Notes: generated by a model not told the origin, from the sequence alone. Positions 1 through 7,675 are shown, counted from the first letter of the stretch. The stretch: DNA of 16,855 bases from an uncultured Eubacteriales bacterium (GCA_900546915.1 UREY01000034.1:1-16855), one strand, 5' to 3'. Numbers and translations are program-made.

Positions 1-4
1 TGTT

Positions 5-463
5 TCATATTGGAGAGCCTTCCGCAAGTCGGTGGTAGGTTTGACGCTTACAGAATATCCCTTTGAACATGTCGCTTTCGATCTTTGCAATGTCGTCCAG
101 CGCAATTTTCGTGCCGTCTGTAAGCTGTATCCAACGCTCAAGCGGATTCAGCTTTTTGAGATTGCCGCATTTTGTTACATAAGAGCCGCCGGTCTTTTTT
201 GCATCCGGGACAAAGTAAGTGATGGTTACGCGTGGTTGTTCCTCCATCATAGAGATGAGATACTGCTGCTTTCTGTCCAGAGCTTCTTTTTCCTCCTCGC
301 TGAGCTCCCGTTTCTCGTGGGTCAGCCTTCCGGCTTCCCGGATCGCAGCATCATATCCGGAGAGGGCGGCAAAGGGAGAGAATTGCGCTGCGCGGTCCGA
401 CATGGGCATCTGCGGTCTGGTAGCCGAAACATGATGCGGCAAGTGGATCAAATCCTCGTACAC
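5..463 (-). CDS. YolD-like protein, partner of the Y-family polymerase
   Basis: This 152-residue protein resembles the YolD-like family, small proteins usually encoded beside a UvrX/YqjW-type Y-family DNA polymerase and thought to assist translesion synthesis. The N-terminal part (residues 17-50) carries the MPMSDRAAQFSPFAAL stretch typical of clostridial members, followed by a charged helical segment (about 44-75) and a C-terminal beta-rich half (about 76-140) with the pattern ITYFVPD...GxY...G.....L....I.L.DG..I.LDDI. The start is GTG at 463, with AGGAGG at 471-476 and 7 bases of spacing. It is the last gene of a minus-strand operon after the polymerase and a GNAT gene; the gap to the GNAT stop is 28 bases. 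The stop lies at 5-7, so the gene is complete. Family assignment is from recognition of the motif pattern; the biochemical role of the family is poorly known. Confidence 0.85.
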   Translation of the reverse strand: MYEDLIHLPHHVSATRPQMPMSDRAAQFSPFAALSGYDAAIREAGRLTHEKRELSEEEKEALDRKQQYLISMMEEQPRVTITYFVPDAKKTGGSYVTKCGNLKKLNPLERWIQLTDGTKIALDDIAKIESDMFKGIFCKRQTYHRLAEGSPI

Positions 464-491
464 GTCAATTCCTCCTATCCCAAGTTGATTT

Positions 492-1304
492 TCAAGTCCA
501 TGACAAGGTATATTCTAAAACGTGACTCAGCAGTTTTTGCGGCGCAACGCCGAACTTCTTTGCAAGTTCTGTAATCTGACCATCTATTTGATGCAAATTG
601 TCTTTTTCACATTGCGCAAGAGCTTCTTCATCGTGAATCCACAATTCTGATATCCCATTGGGAACAGCTCCCAGCTTCTCAAACATTTTTTGACTTGCTT
701 GGTTTGCCGGATCAATCCGTACTCTATACTGGGTCACACCGGAACGAGATTTGATTTCGTTCAACATAGCAGAGATTGCGATGGGACCGATGCCCTGTCT
801 GGTCCATTCTTTCTGTATTTCAATTACAATTTCCCAGGGTTTGTGTGAGATGTTTTTGATTCCACAGTACCCGACGTATTTGCCGTCTTTGAGTATAGAA
901 AACATGAGGGTCTTGCTTTCTGTATGCTCATTCCACACCAGGTTGCAATATGCCTCTTCCCGGAGCATTTCTTTCATCACAGAGTATTCTCGTTGTATTT
1001 CTATAAAAGCGTCACGATCAACATCTTGAACCCTTCGCAAAGCGACATGTTCATCGCCGTAGAATACCGCACCGGATTTCCAGAACTCGTTTTGTAGTTG
1101 CAGTCCTGCTATATCAGCAACGGCAAAATCGGCTAAAGTTTCTGCTACGAATTCATCCTGGCAGGTTCTTAGACGATTTACTGCGGCTTCTTTCTTCTCC
1201 TCAAAGGACTTCCCGTCGTCTGCCTCTAAGATATCCAGCACTTCTTGCAATACAGCATCCAGGCTACGCTTCATAGAGTTTTCTGCAACTGATCTTTTCT
1301 GCAT
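492..1304 (-). CDS. GNAT-family N-acetyltransferase with N- and C-terminal extensions
   Basis: A 270-residue protein with a GNAT acetyltransferase core at about residues 86-222. The acetyl-CoA-binding loop is visible as R169-Q-G-I-G-P174, preceded by the beta4 strand WEIVIEIQKEW, and followed by the late GNAT signature NQASQKMFEKLGA (201-213). Substrate is unknown; the core is of the RimJ/RimL-like type. About 85 residues precede the core, acidic and helical (rich in Glu, Lys and Leu), and about 48 helical residues follow it, so it is longer than a standard single-domain GNAT of 150-180 residues. The ATG at 1304 has AGGGAGG about 6 bases upstream. It sits 18 bases after the polymerase stop and before yolD, so it is almost certainly cotranscribed with the repair genes. 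Its codon use looks more AT-rich than the polymerase's, which fits a separate origin. Confidence 0.85.
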   Translation of the reverse strand: MQKRSVAENSMKRSLDAVLQEVLDILEADDGKSFEEKKEAAVNRLRTCQDEFVAETLADFAVADIAGLQLQNEFWKSGAVFYGDEHVALRRVQDVDRDAFIEIQREYSVMKEMLREEAYCNLVWNEHTESKTLMFSILKDGKYVGYCGIKNISHKPWEIVIEIQKEWTRQGIGPIAISAMLNEIKSRSGVTQYRVRIDPANQASQKMFEKLGAVPNGISELWIHDEEALAQCEKDNLHQIDGQITELAKKFGVAPQKLLSHVLEYTLSWT

Positions 1305-1322
1305 ATTGACCTCCCTTTCATG

Positions 1323-2804
1323 CTACGCCTTATGACCGCCGATCTGCGAATTGCGGTCTTTTGCAGTTGCACCTTCTTCTAAATTCATGCCTTTCAAAAT
1401 TGCGTTTTTCCCGAATTTCTTTTTGATCATCAACAATGCTTTTTGCATCCTCTTTTCCCGTTCCAGGGCGGCTTCCTCTTCTTTTCCTTTCGCCGCAAGG
1501 TCGGCATAATCCGTAAAAAGGTCGAGCTGCTCATAGCCGGCTTTTTCTTTGGAAGCGGTGACCTCGTCTATCACATGATTGGCAGTGATATTTAATCTGC
1601 GAATGAGGAGGCTTTTGTCTACGATTTGGTCGAAAAGCTCCGCAGCGGCGTTCATAATCTGCCTTGTGGAAGAAGTGTATCTTTTCAAATTGATGGTTCC
1701 GTGTACGTGTTTTGGAGGTAACCGCCTGTCGCGTCCATTGCGCTCCGGGCCGGTGAGGCTTTCTGCGTCATAGCCTACGGTGACCACGAGCTGATCTGTT
1801 ACAAGCTTTTGGTCCACCAAGTCTAGGGCGAGTAGATCGGCCATTTCCCGCAGGACGAGCCGTGCCTTGTCTGCTTTGTAAGGACTGTGTAGCACCTGTC
1901 CTGAGCCTAAGCTGTTGGTGTCCGGCCTGTATGCTTTGATTGCGGCAATGGTGCAGGGTTCCCATCCCCACGCGTGGTCGATCAGCAACTCCGCATTTTT
2001 CCCGAAAAGGCGGTATAACAGGTCCTCATTTTCGTGAGAACACCTTGCCACATCGCCCATGGTAAACATCCCGTTTTCTTCCAGTTTTTTTGCATACCCT
2101 CTGCCGACTCTCCAAAAATCAGTCAATGGCCGGTGCGTCCACAACGTCCGGCGATAGGTCATTTCGTCCAGCTCAGCGATGCGGACGCCATGGCTGTCTG
2201 CCGGCATATGCTTCGCCACAATATCCATGGCTACCTTGCAGAGGAACAGGTTTGTCCCGATCCCAGCGGTTGCCGTGATGCCGGTTGTCTCAAAAACATC
2301 CAGAATGATTTTCCTGGCAAGGTCGCGGGGAGAGAGCCGGTAGGTGGTCAGGTAGTCTGTGACATCCATGAACACCTCGTCGATGGAGTAGACGATGATG
2401 TCCTCCGGCGCGACATACTTCATGTAAATCTCATAAATGCGGGTACTGTATTCCATGTAGTATGCCATGCGGGGCGGCGCAATGATGAAATCAACCGCCA
2501 GGGTTGGCTTCTCTTGCAGCTCGGAGAAGTGATAGGATGTTCCATCCAGCTTCCGCCCCGGCGCGTTGTGCTGCCTTCCGGAATTGACCGCATGGATGCG
2601 CTGCTTGACCTCAAATAACCGTGCCCGCCCAGGGACGCCATAGGACTTGAGCGAGGGGGTCACTGCAAGGCAGATCGTTTTGTCCGTCCGGCTTTCATCT
2701 GCAACGACCAGGTTGGTGTCCAGCGGATCCAGGCCGCGCTCCCGGCATTCCACCGAAGCATAAAACGATTTCAGATCTATGGCGATGTAGGTTTTATCCT
2801 TCAT
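1323..2804 (-). CDS. Y-family DNA polymerase (UvrX/ImuB-like UmuC family)
   Basis: A 493-residue Y-family translesion DNA polymerase. The N-terminal palm shows the first metal ligand D10 in AIDLKSFYASVE, with F14-Y15 as the likely steric gate that excludes ribonucleotides. The catalytic SIDE motif is complete (S140-I-D142-E143, then VFMDVT). A fingers segment (about 40-130), a thumb with helix-hairpin-helix-like residues (FWRVGRGYAKKLEENGMFTMGDVA, split about 225-250) and a little-finger domain (about 300-425) follow. The Lys/Glu-rich C-terminus (about 445-493) is of the UvrX type found in Gram-positive chromosomes and mobile elements. The ATG at 2804 is preceded by AAAAGGAGG at 2816-2824, an 11-base spacing that is slightly long. 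It is the first gene of an operon with a GNAT gene and yolD. All catalytic residues are present, so it should be active. DNA-damage induction is likely for the family; see the promoter and dyad upstream. Confidence 0.93.
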   Translation of the reverse strand: MKDKTYIAIDLKSFYASVECRERGLDPLDTNLVVADESRTDKTICLAVTPSLKSYGVPGRARLFEVKQRIHAVNSGRQHNAPGRKLDGTSYHFSELQEKPTLAVDFIIAPPRMAYYMEYSTRIYEIYMKYVAPEDIIVYSIDEVFMDVTDYLTTYRLSPRDLARKIILDVFETTGITATAGIGTNLFLCKVAMDIVAKHMPADSHGVRIAELDEMTYRRTLWTHRPLTDFWRVGRGYAKKLEENGMFTMGDVARCSHENEDLLYRLFGKNAELLIDHAWGWEPCTIAAIKAYRPDTNSLGSGQVLHSPYKADKARLVLREMADLLALDLVDQKLVTDQLVVTVGYDAESLTGPERNGRDRRLPPKHVHGTINLKRYTSSTRQIMNAAAELFDQIVDKSLLIRRLNITANHVIDEVTASKEKAGYEQLDLFTDYADLAAKGKEEEAALEREKRMQKALLMIKKKFGKNAILKGMNLEEGATAKDRNSQIGGHKA

Positions 2805-3006
2805 GCTTCGGCCGGCCTCCTTTTGTGTTAGAACGAATTAATTTCATATGTGATTAACCAAGTAAGTGCACGTCAAAGATGAACAGCGCTTCGCTGACCT
2901 CAAACGCCTGGTAGCCTCCCTAGCAATTTGGACACGAACGCTTTTGGGCTTCCGTATATTCATATAAAAATAAATCATGCCGCAATGGAACAAAAGCACA
3001 AAACCC

Positions 3007-3036
3007 TGTTCGTGTTTTCATGGTAGCACACGAACA
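3007..3036. promoter_or_regulatory. 30-bp dyad, candidate operator for the repair operon
   Basis: Perfect 9-bp arms TGTTCGTGT (3007-3015) and ACACGAACA (3028-3036) are separated by 12 bases. One arm falls in the -35/-10 spacer of the minus-strand promoter at 3020-3048 and the other lies about where transcription would begin, so a protein bound here would block it. A third copy of the half-site, ACACGAACG, lies at 2932-2940. The CGAAC half-site is the same pentamer used by Firmicutes LexA (CGAAC-N4-GTTCG), but the arms here face outward and no canonical box is present. Confidence 0.45.
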
Positions 3037-3048
3037 CCCGGATGTCAA
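3020..3048 (-). promoter_or_regulatory. Sigma-A-type promoter for the polymerase-GNAT-yolD operon
   Basis: On the minus strand a perfect -35 box TTGACA (complement of 3043-3048) is followed after exactly 17 bases by TACCAT (complement of 3020-3025), with an extended TGC directly before it. It points at the polymerase gene, giving a leader of about 200 bases. No better promoter was seen nearer the gene; a TTGACG at 2871-2876 lacks a good -10 partner. Confidence 0.55.
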
Positions 3049-3342
3049 CACAGGCAAGAAGAACCGTTTGTGTGGTATTTCTCTCTTTGTGGCGGGAGGT
3101 TTGTGATGCCCGGAGCGCTCCATGCAGGAAAGGAAATGGTTCTGTGTACGCCGGTGCGGAACTCGCGCTCCGATTGGTCCGTTGCAATACGGACTGTTTG
3201 TGGGTTAGATGTCGATACGGACGGCGAAAAAACGGACAGAAGCCGGCCAGCCGTTGTGTATCATGGCTACCATATGCCGGCGCAAGCTACGTCCAACTTG
3301 GAAGGAAAATTTGTGTTGTATCGGGGTTCGGCAAGAAAAGTC

Positions 3343-3371
3343 TGGAAAACCCGGAGACTTTGTGATATCAT
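3343..3371 (+). promoter_or_regulatory. Possible promoter for the uppP-ftsK operon
   Basis: TGGAAA (3343-3348) and TATCAT (3366-3371) are 17 bases apart, and TGA directly precedes the -10 as in extended -10 promoters. Both boxes are imperfect. The start of the next gene lies 36 bases downstream of the -10 box. Confidence 0.35.
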
Positions 3372-3407
3372 ACTCAATGAGACCAATTTTCATGAGGAGG
3401 GTACGCC

Positions 3408-4232
3408 GTGGCATTGAACTGGGTGCAGATTATCGTTCTGGGGGTCGTGCAGGGAATTGCGGAAATTTTACCGCTTTCCGCTTCCGGCTTCTTGATGCAA
3501 ACCCGTCAGTTGCTGGGCTTGCCTTTGGATGGGAGCGGCGACCGGTTGTATACTGCATTGGTGCAGCTTGCTGTCTGGTTGGCAATCTGTCTGGTGTTCC
3601 GCCGGGATCTGTGGGCCTGCTTGCGGGCGCTTGTTACCTCATCCCGGAGGCGGAACGGCAAGGGCCAGGAAGCATTGCGGCTAAACCGCCGGATGGTGCT
3701 TTTCATTGTCTTCGGCACGATTCCGATGATTCCGGCCTGGTTTTTGCAAAGTCGGGGCGCGGGGCATGGCCTTTTGTGGGCGTCGGCGATGTTGCTGCTC
3801 AACGGCTTGCTCCTTTTTCTCACGGATCGAATTGGCCACGGAAAACGGGATGTGCGGTCGGCCACAGTGGGAGATGGACTGTGCCTGGGTGTGGCCCAAG
3901 CGGTTTCCGTTGTGCCCGGTCTGTCCCGTACCGGGCTGACCATGGCAGCCGGTGTGTTTTGTGGCTTGGACTTGGAATTTTCCTGGAAATTCTCATTTCT
4001 TTTGGCCGTTCCCACCCTGTTGATTCAGGCCATAGTGGCTCTTGCCGGCGCTCTGCGGGAGGGCGCGGAATTTTACACGCCTTATTTGGCCGGTATGGCC
4101 CTGGCGGGGGTGTGTAGTTATTTGGCGCTGCGATTCCTGCGGTTTGTGATCCGACGGAACGCTTTGGGTAGCTTTGCCTATGCGGTTTGGGCGGCGGCCC
4201 TGTTTGCTTTTGTTTTGTATCTGATTTGCTGA
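3408..4232 (+). CDS. uppP: UppP/BacA-family undecaprenyl-diphosphatase, active-site variant
   Basis: A 274-residue polytopic membrane protein of the UppP (BacA) family, which dephosphorylates undecaprenyl pyrophosphate to recycle the lipid carrier for cell-wall synthesis and can give bacitracin resistance. Length is normal for the family (about 265-280). Visible motifs are the Q15-G-I-A-E19 (E/Q)xxxE pair in the first helix and PGLSR174TG, whose Arg falls at the same residue number as the essential R174 of the E. coli enzyme. The first motif is altered: it reads LPLSASGFL, whereas the family normally has PVSSTGH, so the conserved His (H30 in E. coli) is F28 here, and the second Ser is A25. 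The start is GTG at 3408 with GAGGAGG at 3394-3400. Its stop lies 13 bases before ftsK, so the two are likely cotranscribed. Family assignment is firm; full phosphatase activity is uncertain because of the lost His. Confidence 0.88.
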   Translation: MALNWVQIIVLGVVQGIAEILPLSASGFLMQTRQLLGLPLDGSGDRLYTALVQLAVWLAICLVFRRDLWACLRALVTSSRRRNGKGQEALRLNRRMVLFIVFGTIPMIPAWFLQSRGAGHGLLWASAMLLLNGLLLFLTDRIGHGKRDVRSATVGDGLCLGVAQAVSVVPGLSRTGLTMAAGVFCGLDLEFSWKFSFLLAVPTLLIQAIVALAGALREGAEFYTPYLAGMALAGVCSYLALRFLRFVIRRNALGSFAYAVWAAALFAFVLYLIC

Positions 4233-4245
4233 GGAGAGAGTCTGT

Positions 4246-6912
4246 ATGGCGCAAAAGAAGCGTGCCCCCCAAACGGGGGCGAAAAAGAGGAAAAAACCTG
4301 ACACAGCGGCAAAGCGGGCTGCAGAGCAGGAGCCGGTCCGGCTTCCCGTCCGCCAGATGCTGGCGGGCGCCTGCCTCCTTTTGGCCGTGCTGGCCCTGTT
4401 TGCCTGTTTGGGAGCGCAGGGTTTTCTTCTGTCTGGTGTGAAAAATCTGCTGTGCGGTTTGCTGGGAAGCTTGGGCTTTTATCTGTCCCCGCTGTTATTT
4501 GGGCTTTTATTTGTTCTGCTGGTTTTGGGACAGAGTAGGCCGGTTGGTCTGCGCTGTTTGTCGGCTGTGCTGTTCGTGGTGTTGGCATCTGCCGTCATGC
4601 ATTTGTTCCTGAAGCCGGGAACGCTGCCCGGCGGCTTTGCCATGCTCGGGACGCTGTTTCAAACCGGTGTAGCCGGAAAAAGCGGCGGCGTCCTGGGGGG
4701 ACTGGTCGGTATTCTGTTTGAATTGGCTCTGAGCAAGGTCCTGGGGGCAATCATTTTGTGCCTGCTGGCTTTGCTGTCGCTGTTGGGCGTTTGCAATATT
4801 ACGGTGGGGAGCATTCTGCATGCCATTCAGAACCGGCCTAGACCGGATTTTGAGTCCCCGTCCCGGTCTCGGGAGGATCCGGCGGCGTTGGTGGTCAATC
4901 ACATTGCCAACAAACGCATCGAGCATTTGGAGCGGAAACGCCAGGCGTCGGACTTTGATGTCCCGGTAGACGGCTTGCCGGTGGGCGCTTCGGGCAAGAA
5001 GTCCGGCCGTCCGCGGAAAGCGGCGGCTATTTCGCCGGATGCTTTTCCGGTAGAGCAGCAGTCCCGTACCCATAAGCCGCAGGAGGCGCCTTTTGATGAG
5101 GAGCCCATCTCCGGGAATACGGTAATTCCTCCGGCTGCGCCTCTGGAGCCGGAGGAGAAGCAGGAAGAGCCGGATTTCGACCTCCTGCCGGAAGATGCTC
5201 CGGAGGAGGAGACGGTGGATCTGGGGGCGGATGCGGAGGTTGCCCAGGCTGTGATCCAGGCGGTGGCTCCGGTGGAACCGACCCTGGAGAAAGTAAGCGC
5301 CAAAGATGCCCGTGCTTCGGCGCAAAAGGTGGCGCAAGAAATTGCGGAAAACGCCCAGGCACCAAAACCGGAGTATCATTTTCCGCCGGTGAATCTTCTG
5401 AAGCATGCCCCAGGCGGTGCGGCTGACGGCACGGCAGAGATGCGGGAAAATACCCGGCGGCTGAATGAGGCCCTGCAAAGCTTTAAAATTGAAGCCCGGA
5501 TCTGTAACGTTACCCGGGGTCCGTCGGTTACCCGGTACGAGGTAGAGCTGGCGCAGGGGGTACGCCTGGCTAAGGTGACGGCTTTGCAGGATGATATTGC
5601 CCTGGCGCTGGGCGCGGTAGGCGTTCGGATTTCGGCCATTCCGGATAAAATCGCAGTGGTGGGCATTGAGGTGCCCAATAAGCAGGTGACGACTGTAGCC
5701 CTGCGGGAGGTGATTGATTCGCCGCAATTTGTCAAGGCGAAATCCAGGTCCTCTTTTGCAGTGGGAAAGGATATCGGCGGCGCCTGTGTGGTAGGCGATA
5801 TTTCCAAGCTTCCCCATATGCTGATTGCCGGTACCACCGGCTCCGGTAAATCGGTATGTATGAACAGCATCATCATTTCCCTTTTATATAAGGCAAAGCC
5901 GGAAGAGGTCAAGCTCATTATGGTAGATCCCAAAATGGTAGAGCTGGGGATTTACAACGGCATTCCACATTTGCTGATTCCTGTGGTTACCGACCCAAAG
6001 AAAGCCGCCGGCTCCTTGCAATGGGCGGTGACGGAGATGATGCGGCGGTACAAAATCATGTCCGACGCGGGCGTCCGGGATCTGGAGTCCTTCAACCGTA
6101 TTATGGACAGCAGCGGGGAGGAAGAACCTCTGCCGCAAATTGTGGTAATCATTGACGAATTGGCCGACCTCATGCTGGTGGCGGCTAAGGAGGTGGAGGA
6201 ATCCATCTGCCGGATTGCGCAGATGGGCCGCGCTGCAGGAATGCATCTGATCATTGCCACCCAGCGTCCGTCTGCCGATGTGATCACAGGCTTAATGAAA
6301 GCCAACATTCCCAGCCGGATTGCATTTGCAGTGGCCTCCGCTATGGAATCCCGGATTATTCTGGATACTCAAGGTGCGGAAAAACTGGTGGGCCGGGGCG
6401 ATATGCTCTATGCCCCCCTGGGAAAAGGGAAACCGAAGCGAATCCAAGGGTGCTTTGTCAGCGATGCAGAGGTCGAAGCAGTGGCGGAGTTTGTGAAGGA
6501 ACATTATGTTCCGGATTACAGCCAGGAGGTTTTGGAAGAAATTGAGCGGAAAGCTGAGCAAAGTGGCAAAGGCGGAAAATCCGCCGATTCCATGTTGGAC
6601 TTTGAGTCTGAGGATGCGCAGGGGGATGAAATGCTGCCTGCTGCCGTAGATGTCATATTGGAAACCGGCCAGGCTTCCGTCTCCATGCTTCAGCGCCGTC
6701 TGAAGCTGGGCTATGCCCGAGCGGCGCGCATTGTGGACGAGATGGAGGAGCGGGGAATTGTAGGCCCGTTTATGGGCTCCAAGCCACGGAATATTTTAAT
6801 TACCAAGGAGCAATGGCAACAGATGCAGTCCGGGCAGCTGCCCCTGGAGGAATTGACGGAAGAAGAAAGCGCCGACTCGATTTTGGAGCAAACTCCTGAA
6901 AGTTATCTTTGA
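4246..6912 (+). CDS. FtsK/SpoIIIE-family DNA translocase
   Basis: An 888-residue membrane-anchored DNA pump that moves chromosomal DNA through the closing septum or into the forespore. Domain order: a short basic N-terminus (1-30); four or so hydrophobic segments (about 35-200); an acidic, Pro-rich linker (about 205-385); the alpha/beta RecA-like motor (about 390-780) with Walker A GTTGSGKS (529-536, K535) and Walker B IVVIIDELADLM (D637, E638); and a C-terminal winged-helix gamma domain (about 785-855, including GQASVSMLQRRLKLGYARA) that reads polar KOPS/SRS DNA sites. Length fits the family (about 750-900 in Firmicutes). The ATG at 4246 has GAGGAGA just upstream. It follows uppP closely. 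I cannot tell from sequence whether it serves vegetative division (FtsK/SftA-like) or sporulation (SpoIIIE); the four-helix anchor fits SpoIIIE, and Clostridia often have only one such gene. Confidence 0.95.
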   Translation: MAQKKRAPQTGAKKRKKPDTAAKRAAEQEPVRLPVRQMLAGACLLLAVLALFACLGAQGFLLSGVKNLLCGLLGSLGFYLSPLLFGLLFVLLVLGQSRPVGLRCLSAVLFVVLASAVMHLFLKPGTLPGGFAMLGTLFQTGVAGKSGGVLGGLVGILFELALSKVLGAIILCLLALLSLLGVCNITVGSILHAIQNRPRPDFESPSRSREDPAALVVNHIANKRIEHLERKRQASDFDVPVDGLPVGASGKKSGRPRKAAAISPDAFPVEQQSRTHKPQEAPFDEEPISGNTVIPPAAPLEPEEKQEEPDFDLLPEDAPEEETVDLGADAEVAQAVIQAVAPVEPTLEKVSAKDARASAQKVAQEIAENAQAPKPEYHFPPVNLLKHAPGGAADGTAEMRENTRRLNEALQSFKIEARICNVTRGPSVTRYEVELAQGVRLAKVTALQDDIALALGAVGVRISAIPDKIAVVGIEVPNKQVTTVALREVIDSPQFVKAKSRSSFAVGKDIGGACVVGDISKLPHMLIAGTTGSGKSVCMNSIIISLLYKAKPEEVKLIMVDPKMVELGIYNGIPHLLIPVVTDPKKAAGSLQWAVTEMMRRYKIMSDAGVRDLESFNRIMDSSGEEEPLPQIVVIIDELADLMLVAAKEVEESICRIAQMGRAAGMHLIIATQRPSADVITGLMKANIPSRIAFAVASAMESRIILDTQGAEKLVGRGDMLYAPLGKGKPKRIQGCFVSDAEVEAVAEFVKEHYVPDYSQEVLEEIERKAEQSGKGGKSADSMLDFESEDAQGDEMLPAAVDVILETGQASVSMLQRRLKLGYARAARIVDEMEERGIVGPFMGSKPRNILITKEQWQQMQSGQLPLEELTEEESADSILEQTPESYL

Positions 6913-6932
6913 CACCGGCCGTTTGCCGGTGT
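6912..6932 (+). terminator. Stem-loop at the end of ftsK
   Basis: ACACCGGC (6912-6919) and GCCGGTGT (6925-6932) form a perfect 8-bp stem with a 5-base loop, starting at the last base of the ftsK stop codon. There is no T-run after it, so it may only weakly terminate or may stabilise the mRNA 3' end. Confidence 0.4.
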
Positions 6933-6945
6933 ACAATAGAGCCCG

Positions 6946-6996
6946 CCGGAGCTTCCGGTAAAATAATTTGCGCCGCATCCGGAAGGCCGGAGCGGC
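6946..6996 (+). promoter_or_regulatory. Structured leader before the ECF S component
   Basis: Two neighbouring stems: CCGGA/TCCGG (6946-6950 with 6954-6958) and a larger one in which GCCGC (6972-6976) pairs with GCGGC (6992-6996) and TCCGG (6978-6982) with CCGGA (6987-6991), a 10-bp helix with one bulged A and an AAGG loop. The second stem ends 4 bases before the GGAGG ribosome site. The first CCGGA could pair instead with the second TCCGG, so two exclusive folds are possible. It matches no riboswitch I recognise. Confidence 0.3.
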
Positions 6997-7012
6997 AGCA
7001 GGAGGTTATGTT

Positions 7013-7594
7013 ATGTCAGACAAAAAGATCAAGAAAATGGTGGGGCTGTCCATCTTCACTGCAATCGTCGTGGTGTTGCAGCTTTTAGGCAGCTTCATCA
7101 AGATCGGCACCTTTTCTTTCTCTCTGGTGCTGATCCCCATTGTGGTCGGCGCTGCGGTGTATGGTCCCGGGGCAGGCGCCTTTTTGGGCGGAGTATTTGG
7201 TGCGGTGGTGACCATCGCCTGCGCCAATGGTTCCGACTACGGTGGATCCATCCTGTTTACTGCCAATCCGTTTCTCACAATTTTCATCTGTATGCTAAAA
7301 GGTATTTTGGCAGGCGCCGCTGCAGGTGGGGTGTACAACCTGGCTGCCAAGAAAAACGTCTATTTGGGTGTGTTTTTGGCTGCCGTTGCAGCGCCTGTTG
7401 TCAATACAGGTCTGTTTTGCCTGTCCCTGGAGCTGTTTTTCCGCTCGATCTTGGTAGATTGGGCCGGCGGGAAGGATTTGGTCTATTACATTTTTGTCGT
7501 GCTGGTTGGGGTTAACTTTTTACTGGAGCTGGCAGCCAATGTGGTCTGCAGTCCGGTTATTTTCCGGATTATCAAGCTGGTTCGGAAATCCTGA
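7013..7594 (+). CDS. ECF transporter S component, substrate unknown
   Basis: A 193-residue integral membrane protein with about six hydrophobic segments. It resembles substrate-binding S components of energy-coupling-factor transporters, which capture a vitamin or related micronutrient and dock on a shared EcfT/EcfA module encoded elsewhere. Characteristic features are the early LSIFTAIVVVLQLLGSF helix (about residues 10-28), the VGAAVYGPGAGAFLGGVFG loop-helix (about 44-64), and the KGILAGAAAGGVYNL stretch (about 98-113), close to the region where S components contact EcfT. The ATG at 7013 is preferred because GGAGG at 7001-7005 sits 7 bases upstream; an in-frame TTG at 6968 would place the ribosome site inside the coding region. 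No riboswitch or biosynthetic neighbour gives the substrate; folate, riboflavin or queuosine-type substrates are all possible. Confidence 0.8.
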   Translation: MSDKKIKKMVGLSIFTAIVVVLQLLGSFIKIGTFSFSLVLIPIVVGAAVYGPGAGAFLGGVFGAVVTIACANGSDYGGSILFTANPFLTIFICMLKGILAGAAAGGVYNLAAKKNVYLGVFLAAVAAPVVNTGLFCLSLELFFRSILVDWAGGKDLVYYIFVVLVGVNFLLELAANVVCSPVIFRIIKLVRKS

Positions 7595-7606
7595 ATTGTA
7601 CCATAT

Positions 7607-7638
7607 GCGCCCCGGAAAGCCGTGTGCTTCCGGGGCGC
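7607..7638 (+). terminator. Strong stem-loop after the S-component gene
   Basis: GCGCCCCGGAA (7607-7617) and TTCCGGGGCGC (7628-7638) form a perfect 11-bp GC-rich stem with a 10-base loop, 12 bases after the stop. The T-runs (TTTTT at 7656-7660 and 7662-7666) come 17 bases later rather than directly after the stem, so it is not a textbook intrinsic terminator. Confidence 0.55.
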
Positions 7639-7675
7639 TCTGACGGCAGTTACGCTTTTTGTTTTTGTGCGACTC

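Larger units (their letters stand above)
2805..3407. other. 603-base divergent intergenic region between the repair operon and uppP
   Basis: No gene here is convincing. It holds the minus-strand promoter and dyad at 3007-3048, an untranslated leader of about 200 bases for the polymerase operon, and a possible plus-strand promoter for the uppP gene near 3343-3371. The leader contains short open stretches on the minus strand without good ribosome sites. A 103-codon plus-strand frame (3106-3417) has an upstream GGGAGG but resembles nothing and overlaps the uppP start, so I did not call it. Confidence 0.6.

Noticed and set aside
2831..2850. A possible LexA box near the polymerase start (GAAC ... 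TTTC)
   Set aside because: The spacing and second half do not fit CGAAC-N4-GTTCG; the dyad at 3007-3036 is the better candidate.
2844..2978. A 44-codon minus-strand ORF in the leader of the repair operon
   Set aside because: It has no ribosome site and a basic, low-complexity product; it could be a leader peptide, but nothing supports it.
3106..3417. A 103-codon plus-strand ORF with a GGGAGG upstream
   Set aside because: It resembles nothing I know, has an odd composition, and overlaps the well-supported GTG start and ribosome site of the uppP gene.
4507..5817. A 436-codon minus-strand frame inside ftsK
   Set aside because: It is the antisense frame of a clear FtsK/SpoIIIE gene, with an Arg/Gln/His-rich product and no recognisable domain.
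6912..7012. A known riboswitch (FMN, THF, TPP or cobalamin) before the S-component gene
   Set aside because: The gap is only about 100 bases and none of the conserved sequence blocks of these classes was seen.
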